Below are positions 15,933 to 23,599 of a stretch of 64,000 bases of DNA, one piece after another. Numbering within the stretch: the first letter of the stretch is position 1; the number at the start of each line of letters is the position of its first letter. The stretch spans positions 4,713-68,712 of the forward strand of contig CAZEKB010000027.1 of the NCBI GenBank assembly GCA_964512225.1, written 5' to 3'. Source of the stretch: CAZEKB01 sp964512225. Its GTDB lineage: Bacteria > Myxococcota_A > UBA796 > UBA9615. A program made the position numbers and the translations under genes. The notes under the pieces are model-generated. The model saw only the letters and a list, made by a program, of their open reading frames with translations, was not told the DNA's origin and ran no database searches.

Positions 15933-18184
15933 CCGCTCCTCCGCGACGGCCACGCCCGCAGGAGCAGCGGCAGGACCACGAGATCGGCGTACAGCGCGGC
16001 GGCGGCGGCGACCGTCGTCAGCAGCCCGAAGGAGACGACGGTCTTCACCTCGGCGAGCATGAGGACGGGGTAGCCGAGCACGAGGAGGACCGTCGTGAGG
16101 ACGGCGGGCAGCCCGGCGTGGCGATACGTGATGGCGACGGCCTCCTCCCAGCGGGCGCCGTCGAGCTCGGCGCGCCTCCAGTGAAGCAGGAAGTGAACGC
16201 TGTCGTCGATGGACACCCCGATCACGATCGCCGCGACGGTCGCCGTCGCGATGTCCAGGTGGATGCCCGCGGCGCCCATCACGCCCATCATCACGAGCAC
16301 CGGGAATGCGTTGGGGACGAGCGCGATCAGGGCGAGGCGAGGCGATCGCAGCCACACCAGCATCAGGCCGAAGATGATCGCGAGGGCGCCGAAGAAGCCG
16401 CGGATCTGCGAGCTCATCGCGTAGTCGACGATCTTCGCGTAGAGCGGCGGATACCCGGCGGGCTCGATCGATCCGTGGTCGCCGATCGCGGCGTCGGCGA
16501 CGGCCTGCAGATCGGCGAGGAGGAGCTCGATCTCCTTGGCGCTCGGCATCCGCCCGACCAGGGTCATGCGCCCGAGATCGCCCGCCTCCGTGCGCAGGGG
16601 GGCGAGGAAGTTGTCGGCGTGGTCGGGGTCGGCGCGGTCCCACTCCAGGTCCTGGATCTCCAGCAGGAGCGAGAGCTGCGCGACCATCTTGGGGCTCAGC
16701 GCCTCTCCCGCGGGCACGGGGGCGCCCAGCACGTCGGCCATGCGCCGATACACGGTGTGCAGCCCGTAGCCGTCGCGCACGCCGTCGAGCTTCCGCGCCG
16801 CCTCCTCGAAGCGCAGGGTCGCCTCGAGGATCTCCGGGTCGTCGACGCGACGGCCGCCCGCGGGTCGCACGAGGAAGTCGATGACCGAGTAGTCGCCCCA
16901 GTCCGCCTCGATCCGCTCGTGGTCCGTCACCACCACGTGGTCGTCGGGCAGGTAGCCGATCGTGTAGGTGTCCGTGACCACCTGCGCCGCACCGTACGCG
17001 GACACCGCCGCGATCGCGACCGACGCGATCACCAGCGCCGGACGCCGCCGCTCGAGCAGGCCCCGGATCCGGGCGAGCAGGCCCTGCACGAGGCGACTCT
17101 CGCGCAGCGTCCACGCGTCCGGCAGCCCGGGGAGCGTCGCCGCCATCAGCACCATCGAGGCCACGAGCGCGGCGCCCACCCCGAGGGCGGCGTAGAGGCC
17201 GAGGTCACGGATGACGGCCATGGGCGAGGAAACGAGCGCCAGGAAGCCCGCCATGGTGGTCAGCGTCGTCATCAGGCAGGGGACGGCGACCTGCTTCAGG
17301 GCGGCCGCCACCGCCTCGCCGCGGGGGCGGCCCGCGACCTGCGCCCGGGCGAACGCGGCGGGGAAGTGCACCGCGTCGGCGAGGCCGAGCACGATCACGA
17401 GCGTCGGCAGCACGACCGTGATCATGTTGATCTGCTTGCCCGCGAGGCCGAGCGCGCCGAGCGCGACGAGCGTCCCCACCGTGACGACCCCGCCCACCGC
17501 GGCCACGAGGCGCCAGGACCGGAAGATCCACCACAGCGCGCCGAAGATGACGAGGTAGCTCAGCCCCACGAAGACGCCGAAGTCGCGCTGGGTCACGAGG
17601 TTGAGCCCGGAGTAGATCACGCCCACCCCGCCGAGGGCGTGCGGGAGGTCGGCCAGGGCCTGGTCGGCGGTCGCGCGGATCGCGCCCACGATCGCGTCCC
17701 GGCGAGCGTCGAAGTCGTCCATGACGGCGGGCTCGACCCACAGCATCGCGGCCTCGCCGTCGGCGGAGACGAGGCGGTCCCGGAACAGCGGGTTGTCGGC
17801 GGCGCGCTCCGCCCCCCCCTCGAGGGCCCGGTCGAAGCGCAGGCCTGCGTCGGTCTTCCAGGCGTCCCGAGCGGTCAGGATCGAGTGCACGCGGGCCACG
17901 CCCTCGAGGGCCTCGAGGCGGCCGGACACGGTCTCGATGGCGGCCTGCCCCGCGGGCGAGAACGGGCCGCCGGGGGGCTCCACCCAGAGCAATACGACCT
18001 CGTCGTTGCCGAACGACGCGTGGAACTCCTCGTACGCCACCAGGCCCGGGTCCGTCTCCAGGAACCACACCTTCAGGGCGTTGTCGGGGACCCCCGCGGT
18101 CATCACGCCGGGGACGAGGCCCAGGCACAGCAGCCCGAGGAGGGCGAGGGCGGTCTTGCGACGGCGAACCAGGAGGTCGATCAC
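15929..18184 (-). CDS. MMPL/HpnN-type RND lipid exporter
   Basis: A 751-residue inner-membrane protein with two repeats of one helix, a ~200-residue periplasmic domain and five helices (first bundle near 190-370, second near 600-745). Motifs such as VVLPTLVIVLGLADAVHF, IVIGVSIDDSVHFLLHWRR and TTLTTMAGFLALVSSPM belong to the MMPL/HpnN branch of RND proteins, which move hydrophobic lipids such as hopanoids or mycolates. It lies between the aminocarboxypropyl-transferase-like gene and the HMG-CoA reductase fusion, each joined by a GTGA overlap, so it probably exports the product of this operon. GTG start at 18184. Confidence 0.87.
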   Translation of the reverse strand: MIDLLVRRRKTALALLGLLCLGLVPGVMTAGVPDNALKVWFLETDPGLVAYEEFHASFGNDEVVLLWVEPPGGPFSPAGQAAIETVSGRLEALEGVARVHSILTARDAWKTDAGLRFDRALEGGAERAADNPLFRDRLVSADGEAAMLWVEPAVMDDFDARRDAIVGAIRATADQALADLPHALGGVGVIYSGLNLVTQRDFGVFVGLSYLVIFGALWWIFRSWRLVAAVGGVVTVGTLVALGALGLAGKQINMITVVLPTLVIVLGLADAVHFPAAFARAQVAGRPRGEAVAAALKQVAVPCLMTTLTTMAGFLALVSSPMAVIRDLGLYAALGVGAALVASMVLMAATLPGLPDAWTLRESRLVQGLLARIRGLLERRRPALVIASVAIAAVSAYGAAQVVTDTYTIGYLPDDHVVVTDHERIEADWGDYSVIDFLVRPAGGRRVDDPEILEATLRFEEAARKLDGVRDGYGLHTVYRRMADVLGAPVPAGEALSPKMVAQLSLLLEIQDLEWDRADPDHADNFLAPLRTEAGDLGRMTLVGRMPSAKEIELLLADLQAVADAAIGDHGSIEPAGYPPLYAKIVDYAMSSQIRGFFGALAIIFGLMLVWLRSPRLALIALVPNAFPVLVMMGVMGAAGIHLDIATATVAAIVIGVSIDDSVHFLLHWRRAELDGARWEEAVAITYRHAGLPAVLTTVLLVLGYPVLMLAEVKTVVSFGLLTTVAAAAALYADLVVLPLLLRAWPSRRSG

Positions 18185-19272
18185 GTCGTCTCCGCCACGT
18201 GGAACGCGCGATAGAAGAAGACCCGGTCGCGGGCGTGCAGCGACTCCGCGAGGCTCCGCAGCGCGCGCAGGCCTTCGACGTCCGGGGTGGGCCGGGGGAC
18301 GAGCAGGTTCCACCACGCGAGGCGGCCCCCGGGCCGGAACGAGGCGACGAGGGTCCGGAACAAGGCGGTCGTCTCGTCGGCGCTCAGGTACTCGAACAGG
18401 TCCGAGAAGGCGCCCTTGGAGTAGGTGCGATCGAGGGCCGTGTCGATGGCGCCGAGGTGCACTCGCGCTCGGGGGGCGAGCTCGGCGAGGCGCTCGAAGT
18501 TCGACGGGCGCAGGTACGCCGGCCCGGCCTCGGGGTCCGCGCTCGCCACGCCGAGGAAGCGACGCACGTGGTCGTTGGCGGCGAGGTGGTGGGTGGTCAT
18601 CGAGTGGGTGAAGCGCGCGAGCCAGTGGTCGACGAGGTCCCCGCCCGGCACGTGCTTGAACTGGACCTCGTCGCGACCCCGGGCGGCGAGGGGTCCGCGA
18701 CCGAAGTAGCGGACGAAGAGCGCCCGGAGCGCGTCCGTGAGCGCGTGAGCCCGGAACAGCGCGGCCTGCTCGGTCGGACCGGCGGCCAGGAGCCGATCCA
18801 GGAGGCCGGGGGGCCACGCGGCGGGCAGCTCGGCGGCGAACTCGGTGAAGTAGGTGTCGAGCCGACCGCAGTCGAGGATGCCCCCGGACACGAGGTGAGG
18901 GCGGGCGTCCCAGAAGGCGCGCGCCGGGGCGGGGAGGCGGGCCCGAAGATCGGCGTAGGCGGCGGGCGCGGGTCGGCTCCCGGCGGGGTGCCCGAGGACC
19001 GAGGCGAGGTCGTCCCAGGTGCCGTGACGCAGGGCGGTGAGCTTGAGGTCGAGGATGGCCGTCTGGGCGGGGTTGAGATCGACGGCGGTGATGGTCGCGG
19101 GGCCGTCGAGGAGGAGGGCGAGGACGTTGTCCCCCGCCGAGCAGATGGCGAGCACGTCGTCGTCGGGGCGGACGTCGAGGGCCGCCCGCAGGACGTCGGC
19201 GTCCTCCCAGACCCGGGAGTAGCGGACGGTGGCGTCGCCGAGCACCGCCGCGACGTCGGAGGCGGACGTCAT
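18181..19272 (-). CDS. DUF3419 / BtaA-like S-adenosylmethionine 3-amino-3-carboxypropyl transferase
   Basis: A 363-residue protein of the DUF3419/BtaA family. BtaA moves the 3-amino-3-carboxypropyl group of S-adenosylmethionine to diacylglycerol in betaine-lipid synthesis. Seen here: YSRVWEDADVLRAAL, the SAM-binding ICSAGDNVLALLL followed by ITAVDLNPAQ, a long helical middle part, and a C-terminal methyltransferase-like strand (KGAFSDLFEYLSADE, RPGGRLAWWNLLVPR). No BtaB-type N-methyltransferase is in the window, so the acceptor could differ from diacylglycerol. It overlaps the upstream ligase (ATGA) and the downstream MMPL gene (GTGA). Confidence 0.82.
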   Translation of the reverse strand: MTSASDVAAVLGDATVRYSRVWEDADVLRAALDVRPDDDVLAICSAGDNVLALLLDGPATITAVDLNPAQTAILDLKLTALRHGTWDDLASVLGHPAGSRPAPAAYADLRARLPAPARAFWDARPHLVSGGILDCGRLDTYFTEFAAELPAAWPPGLLDRLLAAGPTEQAALFRAHALTDALRALFVRYFGRGPLAARGRDEVQFKHVPGGDLVDHWLARFTHSMTTHHLAANDHVRRFLGVASADPEAGPAYLRPSNFERLAELAPRARVHLGAIDTALDRTYSKGAFSDLFEYLSADETTALFRTLVASFRPGGRLAWWNLLVPRPTPDVEGLRALRSLAESLHARDRVFFYRAFHVAETT

Positions 19273-20837
19273 GCGCCGATCATCTCCCGGAGGGCCACGC
19301 GGTCGATCTTGCTGCGGTGCCGCCGGTCGAGGGGCATGCCGTCGATGAAGACGATCTCCAGCTCCAGGCCGCGCCGCTCCAGCTCCCCGCGGACCGAGGG
19401 CTCGGCGCTCTCGTCGCCGTCGACGAGCAGCTTCGGCCGGCCGCCGACCTGGATCGCCGCCGCGCGCGCGACGCCCACGAGCGCCTCGACGGCCTGCTCG
19501 ATCGGGAACGGGGCCACCACCTCGCCGCCGACGCGGAGCATGTCCCGCACCCGACCCACGAGGACGAGGCGGCCGTCGACCCACCGAGCCGTGTCCCCGG
19601 TGCGGTGCCAGACGACGTCGTCCGGGGCGTAGAGCTTGTTGGCGCGGTTCGCGTCGGGGTCGTCGAGGTAGCCGCGGTTGACGTGGGGGCCGGACACGAC
19701 CAGCTCGCCCACGGCGCCCGCGGGGACCACCCAGGGGGCCACGCCCCGGGCGTCCAGGTCCGGGGGCTCGGCGGGCAGCGAGACGAGCTCCACGGCCGCC
19801 GCCGCCGCCACGTCCCCCACGAGCACGCCCTCCCCGTCGAACGCGACCACGTCCGCGAAGTCGACGCTCGCGATCGGCTCCGCCTCGGTCGACCCGTACA
19901 GCACCTGCGCCTCCACCCCGGGGAGGGCTTCGAGCGTCCCCGTGCAGAGCGACGGGTGCACGCGCGCGCCGCCGACGCCGATCTGCCGGAGCGTCGACGG
20001 CGGGGTGCAGCGGCCGTCTTCGAGGGGCACCAGCAGCTCGCTCACGTAGGCCGGGGCGCCGCTCATGCGGGTCACCCCGTGCTCGGCCGCGAAGCGCCAC
20101 ACGGCCTCCGCGGGGGGGCTCGCCACGTCGCGGAAGTCCACGGGCGGGATCACGGTGGGGATGCCGGTGCAGAGGTTGTGGAGCGTCACGACGGGGAAGC
20201 ACGGCATGTCGATCTCGTCGTCGGCCGCGGGGAAGTGGGCGGCGAGCGCGTCGTGCTGGGCGACGAGGAGGGCGTGAGTGCGGTCGGCGCCCTTGGGGCG
20301 ACCCGTCGAGCCGGATGTGAACGTGATCAGCGCGTGGTCGTCGGGCGTCACGCGGGCGATGTCCCCGGGCTCGCCGTCGAGCAGGCGGGACAGGGGGCGC
20401 AGCGCGATCCCCTCGGCGTCGACGCAGTACTTGCGCAGGCCCCACAGCGTGGGGACCCACCAGCGGTGCTTGAGGAGCGCGTGCACGCTGCAGATCGCCG
20501 TCGCGCCGGAGCGCCGGACCGCCTCCAGGACCTTGCGGGGGCCCATCCCCGTGTCCACGAGCACCGCGGCCATGCCCGCGTGGAACAGGCCGAGGACGAG
20601 GCAGTAGAGGTCGAGCCCCACGGGGAACATCACCACCACCCGGTCGCCCGCGTCGAACCCCTCGGCGCGCAGCGCTCCGGACGCCCGCCGGATGCGGTCG
20701 CCGAGCTCGCCGAACGTGACCCGACGCTGCTCCGTGACCTCCGTCGAGGTCCACGCCAACGGGAGGACCAGGGCCGTCGCGTCCGGGCGCGCGTCGGCGT
20801 GCCGGAGGATCAGGTGGACGAGGTTGGCGTGGGGCAC
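19269..20837 (-). CDS. AMP-dependent synthetase/ligase, OleC-like
   Basis: A 522-residue adenylate-forming enzyme and the first gene of the long minus-strand operon. The P-loop-like motif TSGSTGRPKG is at 174-183, YGSTEAEPIAS at ~315-325, TGDTARWVDGRLVLVGR at ~430 and the C-terminal lysine region HRSKIDR near 513. Two stretches, FHAGMAAVLVDTGMG and YGSTEAEPIAS, recall OleC, the beta-lactone synthetase of long-chain olefin synthesis, more than ordinary acyl-CoA synthetases. No oleA, oleB or oleD is visible here, so a role in activating a carboxylic acid for lipid assembly is the safer reading. GTG start. Confidence 0.82.
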   Translation of the reverse strand: MPHANLVHLILRHADARPDATALVLPLAWTSTEVTEQRRVTFGELGDRIRRASGALRAEGFDAGDRVVVMFPVGLDLYCLVLGLFHAGMAAVLVDTGMGPRKVLEAVRRSGATAICSVHALLKHRWWVPTLWGLRKYCVDAEGIALRPLSRLLDGEPGDIARVTPDDHALITFTSGSTGRPKGADRTHALLVAQHDALAAHFPAADDEIDMPCFPVVTLHNLCTGIPTVIPPVDFRDVASPPAEAVWRFAAEHGVTRMSGAPAYVSELLVPLEDGRCTPPSTLRQIGVGGARVHPSLCTGTLEALPGVEAQVLYGSTEAEPIASVDFADVVAFDGEGVLVGDVAAAAAVELVSLPAEPPDLDARGVAPWVVPAGAVGELVVSGPHVNRGYLDDPDANRANKLYAPDDVVWHRTGDTARWVDGRLVLVGRVRDMLRVGGEVVAPFPIEQAVEALVGVARAAAIQVGGRPKLLVDGDESAEPSVRGELERRGLELEIVFIDGMPLDRRHRSKIDRVALREMIGA

Positions 20838-20871
20838 GGGCAGAGCCTACGCAACCGACCGGGACACGCGC

Positions 20872-20900
20872 GAGACAGCGCCGCCCCCCACCTTTACGAT
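20872..20900 (+). promoter_or_regulatory. Candidate sigma-70 promoter giving a leaderless transcript
   Basis: GAGACA at 20872-20877 and TACGAT at 20895-20900 are 17 bases apart. The -10 is followed by six bases and then the ATG at 20907, so the predicted transcription start is the start codon itself. It sits in the 69-base gap between divergent genes. Confidence 0.5.
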
Positions 20901-20906
20901 CGGTCG

Positions 20907-22655
20907 ATGGGTCTCACGGTCGCGCTCGCCACATCCCTCCTCTTCGCCGCCGGCGACCCCGGTCTCGCGGCCATCGATCACGATCTCGCCGCGGGCGAGC
21001 TGTCCGAGGACGAAGCCTCGGTCCAGCGGTTCTATCGACTGTTCCTGCCCGCGGAGGGTGCCCCTCGCTACAACGACGAGGCGTTTCGGGGGGAGCCCCG
21101 GTGCGGCACGTCGGTGCTCACCGACGTGAGCTCCCGCTGGGATCGCCTGACCGGGGAGGTGCGCCACGACGTCGCCCACGCGACCGACCCCTTCTATCGG
21201 GCGTGGGTCCGCAGCGGGGGGCTCACCTGGGAGGAGGGCGACGTGCGCGCCGCCCGCGCCGCCGAGCGGTCGACCTGCTTCGACCCCCAGGACATCGCCG
21301 GGTTCAGCGCCTACCAGAACCAGACCACCAGCGACGACGACTGGGTCACCATCCACTGGAACGAAGGCGGCCTCATCAACGCCGAGCGGATCGGGTGGAT
21401 GGCGGGCTGGTTCGACGAGGCGTTCGCGATCCAGGTCTCGGACCAGGGCTTCTTCGCCCCCCGGAACATCACCACCAACGAGCTGCTTGTGATCGTCGAG
21501 GATCTGGGCACGAACTCGCTGTTCGGCTACACGAGCCTCGCCGCGTGCGGGCTGGGCGACGCCATGGCGTACATCGTGATGAACGCTCGCCACGTCGACG
21601 ACCAGGTGTCGTTGCGCCCGACCGCCGCGCACGAGCTGTTCCACGCGATCCAGCAGGTCTACGCGTTCGAGGAGATGTGGTCCCGGGACAGCCCGAACCG
21701 ATGGTGGCTCGAAGGCAGCGCCGTCTACGCCGCCTCGACCGTCTTCCCCTTCGACCAGGATCGACACGCGGGCCACACCTACAACTGGGCGCTCGAGCCC
21801 TGGCGGTCGCTCCTGACGCACCAGGGGCGCGAGGGGTTGTTCCAGTACGGGACGTCCACGTGGGCGATGTCCGTCGGCACCTCCCTCGACGACCCGGACT
21901 GGCACCGCGAGTTCTGGGAGCAGCTGCGCGATCGGGAGGGGTACGCCCTCGTGGACGAGTTCGACGACTACCTGCAGACACGGGGCACGTCGTTCGCCGA
22001 GCAGTACCGGCTCTTCGTCCGCCGCGGCGCGACCGGCGACTGGTCCGACAACCCCTACACCGCCGGTCCGTACGTCTTCGCCGACGACTACGACACGCTC
22101 ACCGGCGACCACGAAGAAGACGACTACCCGGTCGAGCGCCGCATCGACAGCGACGCGGGCCCGCGCCCCGAGTACCTGGGGACGAACCACGTCCGGTTCG
22201 ACCCGGGGCGACTCGATCGGGAGCTCGGCCTCGTCGTCGAGTTCCGGGGCGACGCCTCCAAGAACGACGTGGACGTGGATTGGGTCGTGGAGCTCGTGGT
22301 CGTCGAAGACGGCTCGCCCGAGGACGCGCACTCGATGGAGCTGGAGCTCGACGGGGGCACGGGGGAGCTCGTCGGATCGGTCCTCCTCAACCGCTTCCGG
22401 CGGCAGGGCGACCACGTCATCCTCGCCGTCTCGCCGGTGAGCGACTTCGGCGACGGCGGGATCACCTGGACCTACTCGGCGTCGCTCATCGACTCGATCC
22501 AGGACGGGGGCTTCAGCGACGTCCCCGATCCGGAGCCGCCGCCCGACGACGACGGCGGCTGCGCGACCTGCGGGGCCTCGGCCGTCGGCGCCGCGTCTCC
22601 GGGCTGGGCGCTGCTGCTCGGAGTCCTCGCCGCGCGGAGACGACGCCACGTCTGA
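20907..22655 (+). CDS. Secreted putative zinc metalloprotease with MYXO-CTERM-like tail
   Basis: A 582-residue exported protein. A short signal peptide (MGLTVALATSLLFAAG) is followed by a domain containing TAAHELFHAIQQVYAF, an HExxH motif, and ~45 residues on NRWWLEGSAVYAAS, where the Glu may be the third zinc ligand. This resembles gluzincin-type putative metalloproteases annotated in myxobacteria (MXAN_6640-like; from memory). The C-terminus has an acidic Pro/Asp linker, CATCG, a hydrophobic helix and RRRRHV, matching the layout of MYXO-CTERM sorting tails. The start has no Shine-Dalgarno but a well-spaced promoter directly upstream. Confidence 0.75.
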   Translation: MGLTVALATSLLFAAGDPGLAAIDHDLAAGELSEDEASVQRFYRLFLPAEGAPRYNDEAFRGEPRCGTSVLTDVSSRWDRLTGEVRHDVAHATDPFYRAWVRSGGLTWEEGDVRAARAAERSTCFDPQDIAGFSAYQNQTTSDDDWVTIHWNEGGLINAERIGWMAGWFDEAFAIQVSDQGFFAPRNITTNELLVIVEDLGTNSLFGYTSLAACGLGDAMAYIVMNARHVDDQVSLRPTAAHELFHAIQQVYAFEEMWSRDSPNRWWLEGSAVYAASTVFPFDQDRHAGHTYNWALEPWRSLLTHQGREGLFQYGTSTWAMSVGTSLDDPDWHREFWEQLRDREGYALVDEFDDYLQTRGTSFAEQYRLFVRRGATGDWSDNPYTAGPYVFADDYDTLTGDHEEDDYPVERRIDSDAGPRPEYLGTNHVRFDPGRLDRELGLVVEFRGDASKNDVDVDWVVELVVVEDGSPEDAHSMELELDGGTGELVGSVLLNRFRRQGDHVILAVSPVSDFGDGGITWTYSASLIDSIQDGGFSDVPDPEPPPDDDGGCATCGASAVGAASPGWALLLGVLAARRRRHV

Positions 22656-22707
22656 TCCCCGCAACCTGCCCGCTTGGTTCGCCGAGCGCTTCCCGCCCGC
22701 GCACGGC

Positions 22708-23592
22708 GTGCTGTTCGCCGTCATGTACGTCACGGCGCTGCTGTTCGGCCGCTTCCTCACCGGCGCGGGCGAGCTGTCCCTCGCCCCCTTCGACGTCGTC
22801 GGCTTCCTCGCGGTGTGGTGCTTCTTCTTGACCCTGCGCGTCTTCGACGAGCACAAGGACTACGACCTCGACCTCCACAACCACCCCGACCGCGTGCTCC
22901 AGAGCGGACGCGTCACGCTCGGCCACCTCAAGTGGGTCGGGGGGGTCGCGATCCTGGTCCAGGCCGCGGGCTCGGCCGCCATCGACGCGCAGGCGTACCC
23001 CGGCGGCGACTTCGGCGGCACCTTCGGCTGGTGGCTGATCGTCATCCTCTGGACGAGCCTGATGGGCAAGGAGTTCTTCGCCGGGGAGTGGCTCGAGAAG
23101 CGCCTCGTGCTGTACGCGCTCTCCCACATGGTCGTGATGCCGCTCGCGCTCGTATGGATGGCCCGCATGGGCACGGGGACCGCGGCCCTGCCCCTCGACG
23201 TGGCCTGGCTGGCGGGGCTGTCGTTCCTGTCGGGGGCGGCCTTCGAGGTCACCCGCAAGGCGAAGGGGGCCGAGGAGGAGCGGGCCTCGATCCAGTCCTA
23301 CTCGCGGGTGTGGGGGGCGAAGGGCGCGGCCGCGGTCGTCGCCGTCCTGCTGCTCGCCCAGGCCGCCGTCGAGGTGGGGATGCTCCGGCTGATCCTGGGC
23401 GAGGTCGGGCCCGGCTGGTACGCGGGCATCGTCGTGCCCACGCTGCTGCCCTTCGTCGGCCTCGCGATGTACGCGAAGGCGCCGACGGCGAAAGGCCGGA
23501 AGATCAACGAAGCGGCCACGAGCGTCGCGATGCTGGCGGCCTACGTCGTGCTGCTGGCCGCCCTGATCTCCGCGCGCGGCCTCGACCTCTGA
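22708..23592 (+). CDS. UbiA-family membrane prenyltransferase
   Basis: A ~295-residue membrane protein with eight or nine helices. The Asp-rich site RVFDEHKDYDLD (D47/D51/D55 spacing) followed by HPDRVLQSGRVT is the prenyl-diphosphate-binding motif of UbiA enzymes (ubiquinone, menaquinone, haem O, archaeal lipid and other aromatic or lipid acceptors). GTG at 22708 is the first usual start in frame, but the preceding in-frame codons read NLPAWFAERFPPAHG, which looks like a genuine family N-terminus, so translation may start upstream on a rare codon. It is followed after one base by the phosphotransferase-like gene. Acceptor unknown. Confidence 0.8.
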   Translation: MLFAVMYVTALLFGRFLTGAGELSLAPFDVVGFLAVWCFFLTLRVFDEHKDYDLDLHNHPDRVLQSGRVTLGHLKWVGGVAILVQAAGSAAIDAQAYPGGDFGGTFGWWLIVILWTSLMGKEFFAGEWLEKRLVLYALSHMVVMPLALVWMARMGTGTAALPLDVAWLAGLSFLSGAAFEVTRKAKGAEEERASIQSYSRVWGAKGAAAVVAVLLLAQAAVEVGMLRLILGEVGPGWYAGIVVPTLLPFVGLAMYAKAPTAKGRKINEAATSVAMLAAYVVLLAALISARGLDL

Positions 23593-23599
23593 CGTGCGG

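Noticed and set aside
19269..20837. Complete olefin (oleABCD) pathway suggested by the OleC-like ligase
   Set aside because: No thiolase-like oleA, oleB hydrolase or oleD reductase is present in the window.
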